Assembly (NCBI RefSeq): GCF_037190085.1
Contig: NZ_JBBCJO010000002.1
Location: forward strand, 434,001 to 498,000
Direction of reading: 5' to 3'
Source: Gemmatimonas aurantiaca
GTDB lineage: Bacteria > Gemmatimonadota > Gemmatimonadetes > Gemmatimonadales > Gemmatimonadaceae
Length of the DNA stretch: 64,000 nt
The notes under the pieces are model-generated. The model was not told the DNA's origin, made no database searches, and saw nothing but the letters and a program-made list of their open reading frames with translations. Positions 17,016 through 26,176 of the stretch are shown here, piece by piece. Both the position numbers and the translations under genes were made by a program. Position 1 is the stretch's first letter, and every line of letters begins with the position of its first letter.

Positions 17016-17633
17016 ATGACCGCACCGTCCGCCGCTCCGATCAGCGACGCCGAACGTTCCACCGCCGCCCGCATCGGGCAGGTGCTGTTCAAGAACCGCG
17101 GCTGGTTGCCGGTTCCCTTCCTCGCCGTGCCGCTGCTGGTGCCGGGCATTCAGTCCCGCAACACCTGGATCGCGGGACTGCTGCTGGTCCTGATCGGAGA
17201 GCTGGTACGCACCGCGGGCGTGGCAGCCGCCGGTACCGTCACACGACGGCGGTCGCGCGACGTGCAGCGGCTCGTGACCTACGGAGCCTTCGCGTGGTGC
17301 CGCAACCCGCTCTATGTCGGCAACTTCCTCGCCTGGATCGGCTTCACGGTGGTCTCCGGTGTGTTCTGGTTCATTCCGGTGGCCATCGTCATCTTCGCCA
17401 TCGAGTACACACTCATCGTGCGCTACGAGGAAGGGGTGCTGGAGTCGATCTTCGGACAGGAGTATCTCGACTACAAAGCGCGCACCCCGCGCTGGTTCGG
17501 CCGGCCACCGGCCGGCAGCACCGAAGGGCCGCACGACTGGAAGGAAGCCATCTGGAGCGAGCGATCGACGGTGCTGCAGTACGTCGTGCTCATCGGCCTC
17601 TTCTGGTTCAAGGGGAACGGCTGGTCGTTCTGA
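17016..17633 (+). CDS. Isoprenylcysteine-methyltransferase-like membrane protein
   Basis: The roughly 205-residue protein has four to five hydrophobic segments and the family core: GAFAWCRNPLYVGNFLAWIG, then EYTLIVRYEEGVLESIFGQEYLDYKARTPRW. The RNPLY and E...YxxY-x-x-x-xP motifs are those of the ICMT/PEMT (NnrU-like) family of integral membrane methyltransferases. The substrate in bacteria is usually a lipid or is unknown. The ATG at 17016 is chosen over an in-frame GTG at 16974. It ends the three-gene rightward set before a strong terminator. Confidence 0.8.
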   Translation: MTAPSAAPISDAERSTAARIGQVLFKNRGWLPVPFLAVPLLVPGIQSRNTWIAGLLLVLIGELVRTAGVAAAGTVTRRRSRDVQRLVTYGAFAWCRNPLYVGNFLAWIGFTVVSGVFWFIPVAIVIFAIEYTLIVRYEEGVLESIFGQEYLDYKARTPRWFGRPPAGSTEGPHDWKEAIWSERSTVLQYVVLIGLFWFKGNGWSF

Positions 17634-17695
17634 ACGCCTTCCCACCGACTCGCTCGGCGAGAGGGCAATCCTCTGACGCGGCACGATGAAAACGA

Positions 17696-17726
17696 ACGGG
17701 CCGGAAGCATGGTGCTTCCGGCCCGT
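17696..17726. terminator. Bidirectional hairpin terminator
   Basis: A perfect 14-bp stem (ACGGGCCGGAAGCA and its complement) with a 3-base loop lies between the convergent methyltransferase-like and ferredoxin genes. On the leftward strand it is followed by TCGTTTTC, so it best serves the ferredoxin transcript. Confidence 0.8.
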
Positions 17727-17765
17727 CGTGCATGACGGACATGGCGACGATGGCCACGTCGCGAA

Positions 17766-18029
17766 TCAACGCGTCGGGCGTCCCGGCGGATTGGGTCCGT
17801 TGAAGACGTCTTTGTTCTTCGCGATGAAGCTGCGCAGCTGCGTCGGGACGTCTTCTTCGGGGAAGATGGCGGTCACCGGACACTCCGGTTCACAGGCACC
17901 ACAATCGATGCACTCGTCCGGATTGATGTAGAGCTGCTCCTCGCCTTCGTAGATGCAGTCGACCGGACAGACATCCACGCAGGACTTGTCCTTGACGGAG
18001 ATGCAGGCTTCAGTGATGACGTAAGGCAT
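17766..18029 (-). CDS. fdxA: 7Fe ferredoxin (FdxA-type)
   Basis: The 87-residue electron carrier has eight cysteines arranged as in FdxA: Cys9, Cys17, Cys21, Cys25 and Cys40-x2-43-x2-46-x3-50. This is consistent with one [3Fe-4S] and one [4Fe-4S] cluster. DVCPVDCIYEG and ECIDCGACEPECPV are the characteristic strings. It is soluble and cytoplasmic. The frame is open far upstream, but MPYVITE is the family start. It lies last in a leftward series with the YhbY-like and M23 genes and ends at the 14-bp terminator hairpin. Confidence 0.93.
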   Translation of the reverse strand: MPYVITEACISVKDKSCVDVCPVDCIYEGEEQLYINPDECIDCGACEPECPVTAIFPEEDVPTQLRSFIAKNKDVFNGPNPPGRPTR

Positions 18030-18090
18030 GGCAACGAGGTCTCGGGTCGGACACGACCGGAATGAGTGAAACTCGAAGAAAAAAGATATC

Positions 18091-18396
18091 TCAGCGGCGC
18101 CACGGCGGAAGTTCGCCGCGCGGCAGCTCGGGGTTCTCGCGGTATACCGTGAAGGTTCGGCCGATGACCTGAATGACTTCAGCCCCGAGTTCACCCGCCG
18201 CCTGATTGGCGGCTTCCTTCGCCGAGAGTTCTCCACCCTTGGCCACCTGCACCTTCACCAGTTCGTGAGTCCGGAGCACATCGTCGAAGCTGCGCAGCAG
18301 CGACGGAGTGAGGCCGGCATGGCCAATGTGCACCTGCACGTCCAGATGGTGTGCTTCGGCGCGCAGTGTCGCGCGCGCCTTGCCCGTCATGCTCAT
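18091..18396 (-). CDS. yhbY: YhbY-type CRM-domain RNA-binding protein
   Basis: The 101-residue single CRM domain has LDVQVHIGHAGLTPSLLRSFDDVLRTHELVKVQV and the expected GAEVIQVIGRTFTVYRENP strand near the end. YhbY-type proteins bind pre-50S ribosomal particles and assist ribosome assembly. The usual GxxG loop region is present as HIGHAGLT. The ATG at 18396 is chosen because a GAGG Shine-Dalgarno lies seven bases upstream; another ATG is two codons further in. It is co-directional with the flanking M23 and ferredoxin genes. Confidence 0.85.
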   Translation of the reverse strand: MSMTGKARATLRAEAHHLDVQVHIGHAGLTPSLLRSFDDVLRTHELVKVQVAKGGELSAKEAANQAAGELGAEVIQVIGRTFTVYRENPELPRGELPPWRR

Positions 18397-18487
18397 GACA
18401 TCCTCGTTGCACGTGATGGCGGGAACGACCGCCATCCCCGTCGATGAAACGTTCGCGGCTCGTGCGCCGCGGGGCCGACTCTGCCGA

Positions 18488-19135
18488 TCAGGGGCGGAGG
18501 CCGTCGCTCGCGAAGAACGAGAAGGGGTTGATCGGTGGACCATCCCACCATGCCCGCCCCGTGCCCCGCTTCATCACCTGGAAGTGGAGATGCGGCGCGT
18601 TCTTCGGGGCATTCCCCGTGGTTCCAACGTAGCCGATCACCGAACCCTTGGCGACTCGGTCGCCCACCGCCAGACCGCGTCGATAGCGCTCGAGGTGCGC
18701 GTAGTAGTAGACGAACTGCTCCTCGGGGTCGTAGGCATAGATCACGATCCCTCCCACCGGTCCACTGAACAGCCGGCCGATGATGCAGTCGGCCGCGGCC
18801 AGCACCGGTGTGGACCTGGGCGCGGCGATGTCCAGCGCCGCATGGATGCGTCCATTGGCCCGGCCGGCGGTGTAGTTGTCGCGCAGCACCTGGCGGGTGA
18901 TGCCTTCCACGGGCAGCATGAGCTGGCGCTCCCAGAGGGCATCCAGATCGGCGTCGGTGACGGCGCCATTGCGGGGACCTGCATGCGCGGGGGTGGGAGC
19001 CAGCACGGGCCGGGGCCGGCCAGCTTCCCTGGACTCTCCAGCCCCGCCGGGAACCGGCACCGGCGCCGGCGTGGGCACCGGTCCTCCACCGCAGGCCGTC
19101 AGCACGCCCGCCATCAGCAGTGTCGTCGGCCACAT
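18488..19135 (-). CDS. M23-family peptidase lipoprotein (LytM domain)
   Basis: The 215-residue product has a lipoprotein signal ending in VLTAC (Cys15 of the chosen start) and a Pro-rich linker. A LytM/M23 domain follows with HAALDIAAP (His and Asp zinc ligands) and the catalytic HLHF near the end. Both the HxxxD and HxH halves of the zinc site are present, so it may be an active peptidoglycan endopeptidase in the periplasm, anchored by lipid. The frame extends upstream, but only the ATG at 19135 gives a proper lipobox signal. It follows a small membrane protein gene by 61 bases. Confidence 0.88.
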   Translation of the reverse strand: MWPTTLLMAGVLTACGGGPVPTPAPVPVPGGAGESREAGRPRPVLAPTPAHAGPRNGAVTDADLDALWERQLMLPVEGITRQVLRDNYTAGRANGRIHAALDIAAPRSTPVLAAADCIIGRLFSGPVGGIVIYAYDPEEQFVYYYAHLERYRRGLAVGDRVAKGSVIGYVGTTGNAPKNAPHLHFQVMKRGTGRAWWDGPPINPFSFFASDGLRP

Positions 19136-19196
19136 CAGCGATCGCGTCAGCCGCCGCCTGGACGGCCGCCCGGGCAATACCCGGTCGGCCCGTGAT

Positions 19197-19610
19197 TCAG
19201 CCTTTGACAACTTCCGGGCGAAAGTACGGCTCGAGGTAACGCAGCAGGTCGTCGACGCTGCGGACACCGTTCTTGAGTTCATCGAGCTCGTTGGCCCGCG
19301 GCAGCCGGGCTCCCGCTCGGTCGGCGATCACCAGCACGGCATCCTCGAGATCGAGGTCGGCCAGTCCATGAACCTGCTGGAGATCGTCCCCGGGGTTGAC
19401 GATATAATGTGGCTCCACCGCCCCGTGCCTCTCGGCCAGGTAGCTGTACACCTGGGAGAGCAGGATCTCCGGATAGCGGCCACGGAAGGCGTCACGAAAC
19501 CGCGAGAGGCCATCGCGCTCGATGGACTTCCGGGAGAGACGCTGCGCGCGGGCAAGCGCGACGAGTCCGATGGCGAGCACGAGCACGGCCACGATGACAG
19601 TGACACTCAC
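19197..19610 (-). CDS. Hypothetical protein with one N-terminal membrane span
   Basis: The 137-residue protein has a single hydrophobic span (residues 2-19, VTVIVAVLVLAIGLVAL) followed by a basic stretch and a cytoplasmic alpha-helical domain. The C-terminal part, DLDLEDAVLVIADRAG then VRSVDDLLRYLEPY, faintly recalls acyl-carrier-like folds, but no phosphopantetheine DSL motif is present. No family was recognised. The start is a GTG with a GAGG string 11 bases upstream. It is divergent from sufR and heads the leftward set that includes the M23 lipoprotein. Confidence 0.7.
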   Translation of the reverse strand: MSVTVIVAVLVLAIGLVALARAQRLSRKSIERDGLSRFRDAFRGRYPEILLSQVYSYLAERHGAVEPHYIVNPGDDLQQVHGLADLDLEDAVLVIADRAGARLPRANELDELKNGVRSVDDLLRYLEPYFRPEVVKG

Positions 19611-19772
19611 TGCGGCGGAGACCTCGGATCCAGGAAGGTGGGAGGATTCGAACAGTACCGCCGCCGCCGTCGGCGCGGAATGTCCAATTCGCAGATCCTG
19701 TCACACACGCCCGCGCAAAGCAAGTGTGATCTGGATCTCACATGGATCTCACATAATTCGTGAACAGTTTCG

Positions 19773-19807
19773 TTGACGTATAAAAGTCGTCGGGTATATT
19801 CCGACGA
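19773..19807 (+). promoter_or_regulatory. suf operon promoter with overlapping palindromic operator
   Basis: TTGACG (19773-19778), a 16-base spacer and TATATT (19795-19800) form the best promoter in the window. A perfect inverted repeat, TCGTCGG-N7-CCGACGA (19787-19807), encloses the -10 box and ends directly before the sufR ATG at 19808. The predicted transcription start is at 19807 or 19808, so the mRNA is leaderless or nearly so. A repressor on this site would block RNA polymerase; SufR itself is the obvious candidate. Confidence 0.7.
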
Positions 19808-20473
19808 ATGGAGGATGTCGTTGGCGCTCTGGGCGGATTTCGCGGCGTACGGGCCGATTTGCTGGTTGCACTGAAGAAGTCGCAGCCACTGACGGCGCAC
19901 GAGCTGGGCGAACAGTTCGGACTGACGGCCAACGCTCTGCGCCGGCATCTCAAGGCGCTCGAAGAGGACGGGCTGGTGCGATATCGCCGCGAGGTCCGCG
20001 GTGTGGGTGCCCCCGTGTTCGCGTATTCGCTGACGCCGGCCGGCGAGGCCCTTTTTCCCCGCAGCTATCTCAAGGTGCTGGCGACGGCGCTCGACGCCCT
20101 GCGCGCCCAGGCCGGAGATGCGGGAGTGGAAGCGGTGCTCGAAGCCGACTGGATGCGGCTGGCCGACGAAGCGGCGCCGGTGCTGGAGTCGCTTCCGCTC
20201 CACGAACGGATCGCCCTCGTGGCCGAGTTGCTGACGGCCAAGGGCTACATGGCCGAACCGGTCACCACGCCCACGCTCACGCTGCGCATTCACAACTGCG
20301 CCATGCGCGAGATCGCGGAACGGTTTCCGGAAGCGTGTGCCGTGGAAGCGCGGTTCGTGGAGCGGCTGCTCGGCGTGCCGCTCGTGCGCAGTGCGCATCG
20401 GCGCGACGGCTGCGGTCACTGTGAGTACGGTGTGTCAGGTCACCTTTTGGCGGTGCAACAGGAGCAGGCATGA
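19808..20473 (+). CDS. sufR: SufR-like Fe-S-sensing transcriptional regulator
   Basis: The 221-residue protein has an N-terminal winged helix-turn-helix (LTAHELGEQFGLTANALRRHLKALEEDGLV, with a YRR...GAPVFAYSLTPAG wing). The C-terminal half carries four cysteines at 164, 177, 202 and 205. The Cys-x12-Cys spacing of the first two matches that of the [4Fe-4S] site in SufR repressors, whereas the last pair (CGHC) is closer than in the cyanobacterial protein. It likely represses the suf operon when its cluster is intact. Its stop overlaps the sufB ATG, and an inverted repeat covers its own -10 box, implying autoregulation. Confidence 0.88.
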   Translation: MEDVVGALGGFRGVRADLLVALKKSQPLTAHELGEQFGLTANALRRHLKALEEDGLVRYRREVRGVGAPVFAYSLTPAGEALFPRSYLKVLATALDALRAQAGDAGVEAVLEADWMRLADEAAPVLESLPLHERIALVAELLTAKGYMAEPVTTPTLTLRIHNCAMREIAERFPEACAVEARFVERLLGVPLVRSAHRRDGCGHCEYGVSGHLLAVQQEQA

Positions 20474-21903
20474 GTTCGACCATCGAGTCGCTCGTCAATC
20501 GCGAGTATCAATACGGTTTCACGACGGACATCGAGGCGGACACGCTGCCGCCCGGGTTGACCGAAGACACGGTGCGCTTCATCTCGGGGAAGAAGCACGA
20601 GCCCGAGTGGCTGCTCGACTGGCGCCTGAAGGCGTTCCGTCGCTGGCAGACGATGACGGAGCCCCACTGGGCCAACCTGCACTATCCGCCCATCGACTAT
20701 CAGGCCGCGTCGTACTACAGCGCGCCCAAGTCGGTCAAGCCGCTGGCGTCGCTCGACGAAGTCGACCCGACGCTGCTCGAGACGTACAACAAGCTCGGCA
20801 TCTCGCTCACGGAGCAGAAGCGCCTGTCGGGCGTGGCCGTGGATGCCGTGTTCGACTCGGTCTCGGTGGGCACGACCTACAAGGAGGAGCTGGCGAAGTA
20901 CGGCATCGTCTTCATGTCGTTTGGTGAAGCGGTGCGCGAGCATCCGGAACTCGTGAAGAAGTACCTGGGCTCCGTGGTGCCGTACAGCGACAACTTCTTC
21001 TCGGCGCTCAACAGCGCGGTCTTCTCCGACGGCTCCTTCTGCTACATCCCGAAGGGCGTGCGCTGCCCCATGGAACTCTCCACGTACTTCCGCATCAACG
21101 CCGCGGAGACGGGCCAGTTCGAACGCACGCTCATCGTGGCCGACGAAGGCGCGTACGTGAGCTATCTGGAAGGTTGCACCGCGCCCAAGCGCGACACCAA
21201 CCAGTTGCATGCGGCCGTGGTGGAGATCGTCGCGCTCGACAACGCGACGGTGAAGTACAGCACCGTGCAGAACTGGTACGCCGGTGACGAGAACGGCGTG
21301 GGCGGCATCTACAACTTCGTCACCAAGCGCGGCAAGGCGTACACCAACGCCAAGATCTCGTGGACGCAGGTGGAGACCGGCTCGGCCATCACCTGGAAGT
21401 ACCCGAGCGTGATCCTGCAGGGTGACAACAGCGTGGGCGAGTTCTACTCGGTGGCCGTGGCCAGCAAGAGGCAGCAGGCCGACACCGGCACGAAGATGAT
21501 CCACATCGGCCGCAACACGAAGTCGACGATCGTCTCCAAGGGCATCAGCGCCATGCAGGGGCAGAACAGCTACCGCGGCAAGGTGCAGATCCTTCCCAAG
21601 GCCGAGGGCGCACGCAACTACACGCAGTGCGATTCGATGCTCGTGGGCAATCAGTGCGGCGCGCACACCTTCCCCTACGTGGAAGTGGGCAACAACAGCG
21701 CGACGCTGGAACACGAGGCGTCCACATCGAAGATCGGCGAGGATCAGATCTTCTATCTCAAGGCGCGTGGTCTCGACGCCGAGCAGGCCGTGTCGATGAT
21801 CGTGAGTGGGTTCTGCAAGGAAGTGTTCAAGGAGCTGCCCATGGAGTTCGCGCTCGAAGCGCAGCAGCTCCTCGGCATCACGCTGGAAGGGTCGGTGGGC
21901 TGA
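20470..21903 (+). CDS. sufB: Fe-S cluster scaffold subunit SufB
   Basis: The 477-residue protein is full length for SufB, the scaffold subunit of the SufBC2D complex that assembles [4Fe-4S] clusters in the cytoplasm. Typical strings are YGFTTDIEADTLPPGL, the FCYIPKGVRCPMELSTYFRI block, EGCTAPKRDTNQLHAAVVE, and the C-terminal GNNSATLEHEASTSKIGEDQ and YLKARGLDAEQAVSMIV. The ATG overlaps the sufR stop (ATGA), giving translational coupling. It is followed after 51 bases by sufC. Confidence 0.98.
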   Translation: MSSTIESLVNREYQYGFTTDIEADTLPPGLTEDTVRFISGKKHEPEWLLDWRLKAFRRWQTMTEPHWANLHYPPIDYQAASYYSAPKSVKPLASLDEVDPTLLETYNKLGISLTEQKRLSGVAVDAVFDSVSVGTTYKEELAKYGIVFMSFGEAVREHPELVKKYLGSVVPYSDNFFSALNSAVFSDGSFCYIPKGVRCPMELSTYFRINAAETGQFERTLIVADEGAYVSYLEGCTAPKRDTNQLHAAVVEIVALDNATVKYSTVQNWYAGDENGVGGIYNFVTKRGKAYTNAKISWTQVETGSAITWKYPSVILQGDNSVGEFYSVAVASKRQQADTGTKMIHIGRNTKSTIVSKGISAMQGQNSYRGKVQILPKAEGARNYTQCDSMLVGNQCGAHTFPYVEVGNNSATLEHEASTSKIGEDQIFYLKARGLDAEQAVSMIVSGFCKEVFKELPMEFALEAQQLLGITLEGSVG

Positions 21904-21954
21904 GGCCCATCCGTCCCCGTCATCCGTTTCTGTTCACACATCGCTTCGACATAT

Positions 21955-22700
<746 letters not shown>

Positions 22701-22704
<4 letters not shown>

Positions 22705-24017
22705 GCATGGGGCTTCGATTCGCCGAGCAGGCCGTGGCGGCGTCGGTGGTCGACGCGCCCGGCACGCTCAAGGCGTTGCGGACGGCGGGCGCGGACGCGT
22801 TCAAGTTGCTGGGGTTCCCCACCACGCGTGAGGAGGACTGGCATTACACGAACGTGTCGGCGATCGCGTCGGCGCAGTTCGAGGTGGCGATGGACCGGGC
22901 ACCGGTCGGTGCCGTGCAGGCCGCCACGCTGGCGCCATACACGTTCGGTGGCACGTGGCCGCTGATCGTGTTCGTGAATGGCCGGTTCGACGCGGCGCTG
23001 TCGTCGCTCGATGCCCTGCCCGAGGGCGTGCGGGTGATGCCCCTGGCCCAGGCGGCCACCGACGAACCCGAGCTGCTGTCGCGGTTCCTGGGCACCGCCG
23101 TCACGCCCTCGCGCGATGGCTTCTCGGCGCTCAATGCGGCGTTCGCGGGTGAAGGGATGCTCGTGCACGTCGCGAAGGAGATGGTCAGCGAGACCCCCGT
23201 GCACATTCTGCACCTGGTCAACGCGGCCGGCGCCAATGTCATGAGTCATCCGCGGCATCTGCTGATCACCGAACGCCACGCCAAGGCGTCGGTGGTGGAG
23301 AGTTACATCGGGCTGGCCGACGTGCCCTACTTCACGAACGCCGCGGTGGAAGCGTTCGTGGAGGACGGCGCCACACTGCAGCTCGTGCGCATCCAGCGCG
23401 AGTCCCGCTCGGCGCAGCACGTGAGCACGGTGGAAGCCCGGCAGGGACGCGACAGCCACTTCATCGCGTTCACGTTCCAGACCGGCGCCTCGCTGTCGCG
23501 CAGCAACGTGTACACGGTGCTGGCCGGCGACGGCTGCGGCTGCACGATCAACGGTCTCTACATGCTCGACGGGCAGCAGCACGGCGATCATCAGACGCGT
23601 GTGGAGCACGTGGCGCCCAACTGCTTCAGTCGTGAACAGTACAAGGGATTGCTCGACGAGCGTTCGCATGGGGTGTTCAACGGCAAGGTGTACGTGCACC
23701 CCGAAGCGCAGAAGACCGACGGCAAGCAGACCAACAACACGCTGCTGCTGTCGCAGGACGCCCAGATCGACACGAAGCCGCAGCTCGAGATCTTTGCCGA
23801 CGACGTGAAGTGCACGCACGGGGCCACCGTGGGCCGCATCGACGAAACCGCGCTGTTCTATCTCAAGAGCCGCGGCGTGAGTGCGCCCCTGGCGCGCCAG
23901 CTGCTGATGTACGCCTTCGCGGCGGACGTGCTGGAGACGATCGATTCGCCGGTCATCGTGGAAGCGCTCGAAACCCTGACGCTCGAGCGGTTCACGGGCG
24001 AGGGGCAGCCGGGCTGA
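22701..24017 (+). CDS. sufD: Fe-S assembly subunit SufD
   Basis: The 438-residue paralogue of SufB is the third member of SufBCD and takes part in iron acquisition. It has the tryptophan-containing TTREEDWHYTNVS near the N-terminus. The core block is YTVLAGDGCGCTINGLYMLDG, and the C-terminal block is KCTHGATVGRIDETALFYLKSRG, which contains the conserved Cys and His used at the SufB-SufD interface. The GTG start forms a GTGA overlap with sufC; an ATG lies two codons later. sufU follows after eight bases. Confidence 0.96.
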
Positions 24018-24024
24018 GGTCCCC

Positions 24025-24498
24025 ATGAGCGATCTGCAGGAGCTGTATCAGTCGGTCATCCTCGACCACAATCGCAAGCCGCGCAATTTCGGCGAACTGC
24101 CGGAGGCCAATCGTGAGGCCGACGGCAAGAATCCGTTGTGCGGCGACGAGGTGCACGTGGCCCTGGTGGTCGAAGACGATGTCATCCGCGATGTGAAGTT
24201 CACGGGTCACGGGTGCGCGATCTCGAAAGCCTCGGCGTCGCTCATGACCGCGGCGGTGAAAGGCAAGTCCCGCGCCGAGGCGGAGGCGCTGTTCCAGCGC
24301 TTTCACGCCCTGGTGCTGGGGCAGGACGAAAAGGGCGGCAAGGATCTCGGACAGCTCGTGGTGTTTTCGGGGGTGTCGCGTTTTCCGGTGCGCGTGAAGT
24401 GTGCGTCGCTGGCGTGGCACACGCTCAAGGCCGCGCTGGAGCGCACCCAGGGCGTGTCGGTGGATGTCGCTTCGCCAGCGGCGATCAGCACCGAGTGA
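24025..24498 (+). CDS. sufU: SufU sulfurtransferase / IscU-like protein
   Basis: The 157-residue zinc protein of the SufU/IscU fold has the ligand set Cys39 and Asp41 (LCGDE), Cys64 (GHGCAISKAS) and Cys126 (VKCASLAW). An internal insertion between the second and third cysteines (GQDEKGGKDLGQ region) marks it as SufU rather than IscU. SufU accepts sulfur from the SufS persulfide. Its stop overlaps the GTG of the Rieske gene. A second paralogue is encoded further down the same operon. Confidence 0.94.
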   Translation: MSDLQELYQSVILDHNRKPRNFGELPEANREADGKNPLCGDEVHVALVVEDDVIRDVKFTGHGCAISKASASLMTAAVKGKSRAEAEALFQRFHALVLGQDEKGGKDLGQLVVFSGVSRFPVRVKCASLAWHTLKAALERTQGVSVDVASPAAISTE

Positions 24499-24833
24499 AT
24501 CACGAAACGACTCCTCTGTTCGTCCGCGCGGCGCATGTGGACGAGGTGGAGTCGGCGTTTCCGCTGGGTGTGGTGCTCGCCGACGGACGTCGGGTGTGTC
24601 TCGTGCGTGACGGCGAAACGATTCATGCCGTGGAGGATCGCTGTCCGCACCGGGACTTCGCGCTGTCGGGCGGCGATCTCGTGTCGCCCTGTGTACTCGA
24701 ATGTCCGTGGCATGGAGCCCGTTTCGATATCCGCACCGGTGCGGTGCTGCAGGGGCCGGCCACCGATGCCATCATGACCTTCGACGTGCGTGTGACCGAC
24801 GGCATCGTGCTGGTGGGTCCCTGTCGTTCGTGA
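24495..24833 (+). CDS. Rieske [2Fe-2S] ferredoxin-like protein
   Basis: The 112-residue single Rieske domain has CPH at 50-52 and CPWH at 70-73, which supply two Cys and two His ligands for a [2Fe-2S] cluster. No membrane segment or catalytic partner is attached, so it resembles NirD/BphF-type soluble Rieske ferredoxins. The GTG start overlaps the sufU stop (GTGA), so it belongs to the suf operon. It may donate electrons during cluster assembly, as is proposed for small Rieske proteins in suf loci. The frame is open upstream, but that region is sufU. Confidence 0.9.
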   Translation: MNHETTPLFVRAAHVDEVESAFPLGVVLADGRRVCLVRDGETIHAVEDRCPHRDFALSGGDLVSPCVLECPWHGARFDIRTGAVLQGPATDAIMTFDVRVTDGIVLVGPCRS

Positions 24834-24919
24834 AGTGTCATGACGCTTCGGGGCGCGCCACGAAGCCTCATGAAGCAACCTTGAAGGACCACGAAGGACC
24901 AACAGGAGTCGGATCACTG

Positions 24920-26167
24920 ATGGATTCGCACACGCGTTCGTCGATGCTCTCCCCGCTGGCGCCCCGCGCGGACTTTCCGCTGCTCGCCGGCAATCCGGGA
25001 CTGCACTATCTCGATTCGGCCGCCACCTCGCAGAAGCCCGCGGCGGTGCTCGACGCGTTGCGCGGGTTCTACGAAACGGCCAACGCCAATCCGCACCGTG
25101 GTGCGTATGCGTTGTCGGCCCGGGCCACCGAGATCTATCACGAAGCGCGTACCACCATCGCGCGATTCGTGGGCATGGCCGACAGCGACTGTCTGATCTT
25201 CACGCGTGGCACCACCGAAGCCATGAATCTCGTGGCCTCGAGCTGGGGGCGCGCCAACGTGCAGGCCGGTGACGAAGTGGTCGTCACCGCACTCGAGCAC
25301 CACGCCAACTTCGTGCCCTGGCAGCAGCTTGCGCTGGCCAGCGGTGCCACGCTGCGCATCGTCGAACTGACACCCGACCAGACCATCGATCTCGATCACC
25401 TGCGATCGGTGGTGAACCACCGCACCAAGGTGGTGGCGATCACGCACGTCTCCAACGCCGTGGGAGCCATCACGCCCATCGAGGAAGCGGTGCACATCGT
25501 GCGGTCGCGCTCGAGTGCGGTGATCGTCGTGGACGGTGCCCAGGCCGTGCCACATCTGCCGGTGCATTTCGACGCACTGGACGTCGACTTCTACGCCTTC
25601 AGCGGACACAAACTGCTGGGCCCCATGGGGAGCGGTTGCCTGCTGGGCCGGCGCGCACTGCTGGAAGCCATGCCGCCGTACCAGTACGGCGGCGACATGA
25701 TCGAGTGGGTGCGCGACACCGACAGCACGTGGAATGTGCTACCGCACAAGTTCGAAGCTGGCACGCCCAATGCCGCCGATGCAGTGGGCCTCGCGGCCGC
25801 CGTGCAGTATCTCGGGCGGCTCGGCATGGCCAACGTGCGTGCGCACGAACTGGCATTGCTGGAGCGGGCCGAGGCGAAGCTGTCGGCCCTGCCCGGTATC
25901 ACGGTGTACGGACCGCAGGCCGCGCAACGCAGCGGAGTGGTGAGTTTCTCCATGCCCGATATCCACCCGCACGATCTGGCGACCATTCTCGATCAGCACG
26001 GCGTGTGCATCCGCGCGGGACACCACTGCGCGCAGCCGCTGATGCGGCGCCTGGGGGTGAGCGCCACGGCGCGCGCGTCGTTCTACGTGTACAGCGACGA
26101 GTCGGATGTGGATGCGCTGGTGAGCGCGCTGACGGAGGCGCAGTCGCTGTTTTCGGCGGTGAGCTGA
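24920..26167 (+). CDS. sufS: Cysteine desulfurase SufS
   Basis: The 415-residue PLP-dependent desulfurase takes sulfur from L-cysteine and passes it to SufU. The PLP lysine is Lys231 in SGHKLLGP, with DGAQAVPH before it, and the catalytic cysteine is Cys370 in AGHHCAQP. The short active-site loop with RAGHHCAQPLM is the group II (SufS) type. The ATG at 24920 has an AGGAGT Shine-Dalgarno 10 bases upstream. The frame is open further upstream, but that sequence encodes the Rieske protein in another frame. It precedes the second sufU by nine bases. Confidence 0.97.
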   Translation: MDSHTRSSMLSPLAPRADFPLLAGNPGLHYLDSAATSQKPAAVLDALRGFYETANANPHRGAYALSARATEIYHEARTTIARFVGMADSDCLIFTRGTTEAMNLVASSWGRANVQAGDEVVVTALEHHANFVPWQQLALASGATLRIVELTPDQTIDLDHLRSVVNHRTKVVAITHVSNAVGAITPIEEAVHIVRSRSSAVIVVDGAQAVPHLPVHFDALDVDFYAFSGHKLLGPMGSGCLLGRRALLEAMPPYQYGGDMIEWVRDTDSTWNVLPHKFEAGTPNAADAVGLAAAVQYLGRLGMANVRAHELALLERAEAKLSALPGITVYGPQAAQRSGVVSFSMPDIHPHDLATILDQHGVCIRAGHHCAQPLMRRLGVSATARASFYVYSDESDVDALVSALTEAQSLFSAVS

Positions 26168-26176
26168 GGGAGAGCC

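Noticed and set aside
19641..19665. GATTCGAAC string resembling a tRNA T-loop on the reverse strand
   Set aside because: The flanks do not form a T-stem, and no acceptor or anticodon arm can be built around it.
24701..24919. Extended N-terminus of SufS
   Set aside because: The open frame overlaps the Rieske gene; the inner ATG at 24920 has a Shine-Dalgarno and matches the family start.
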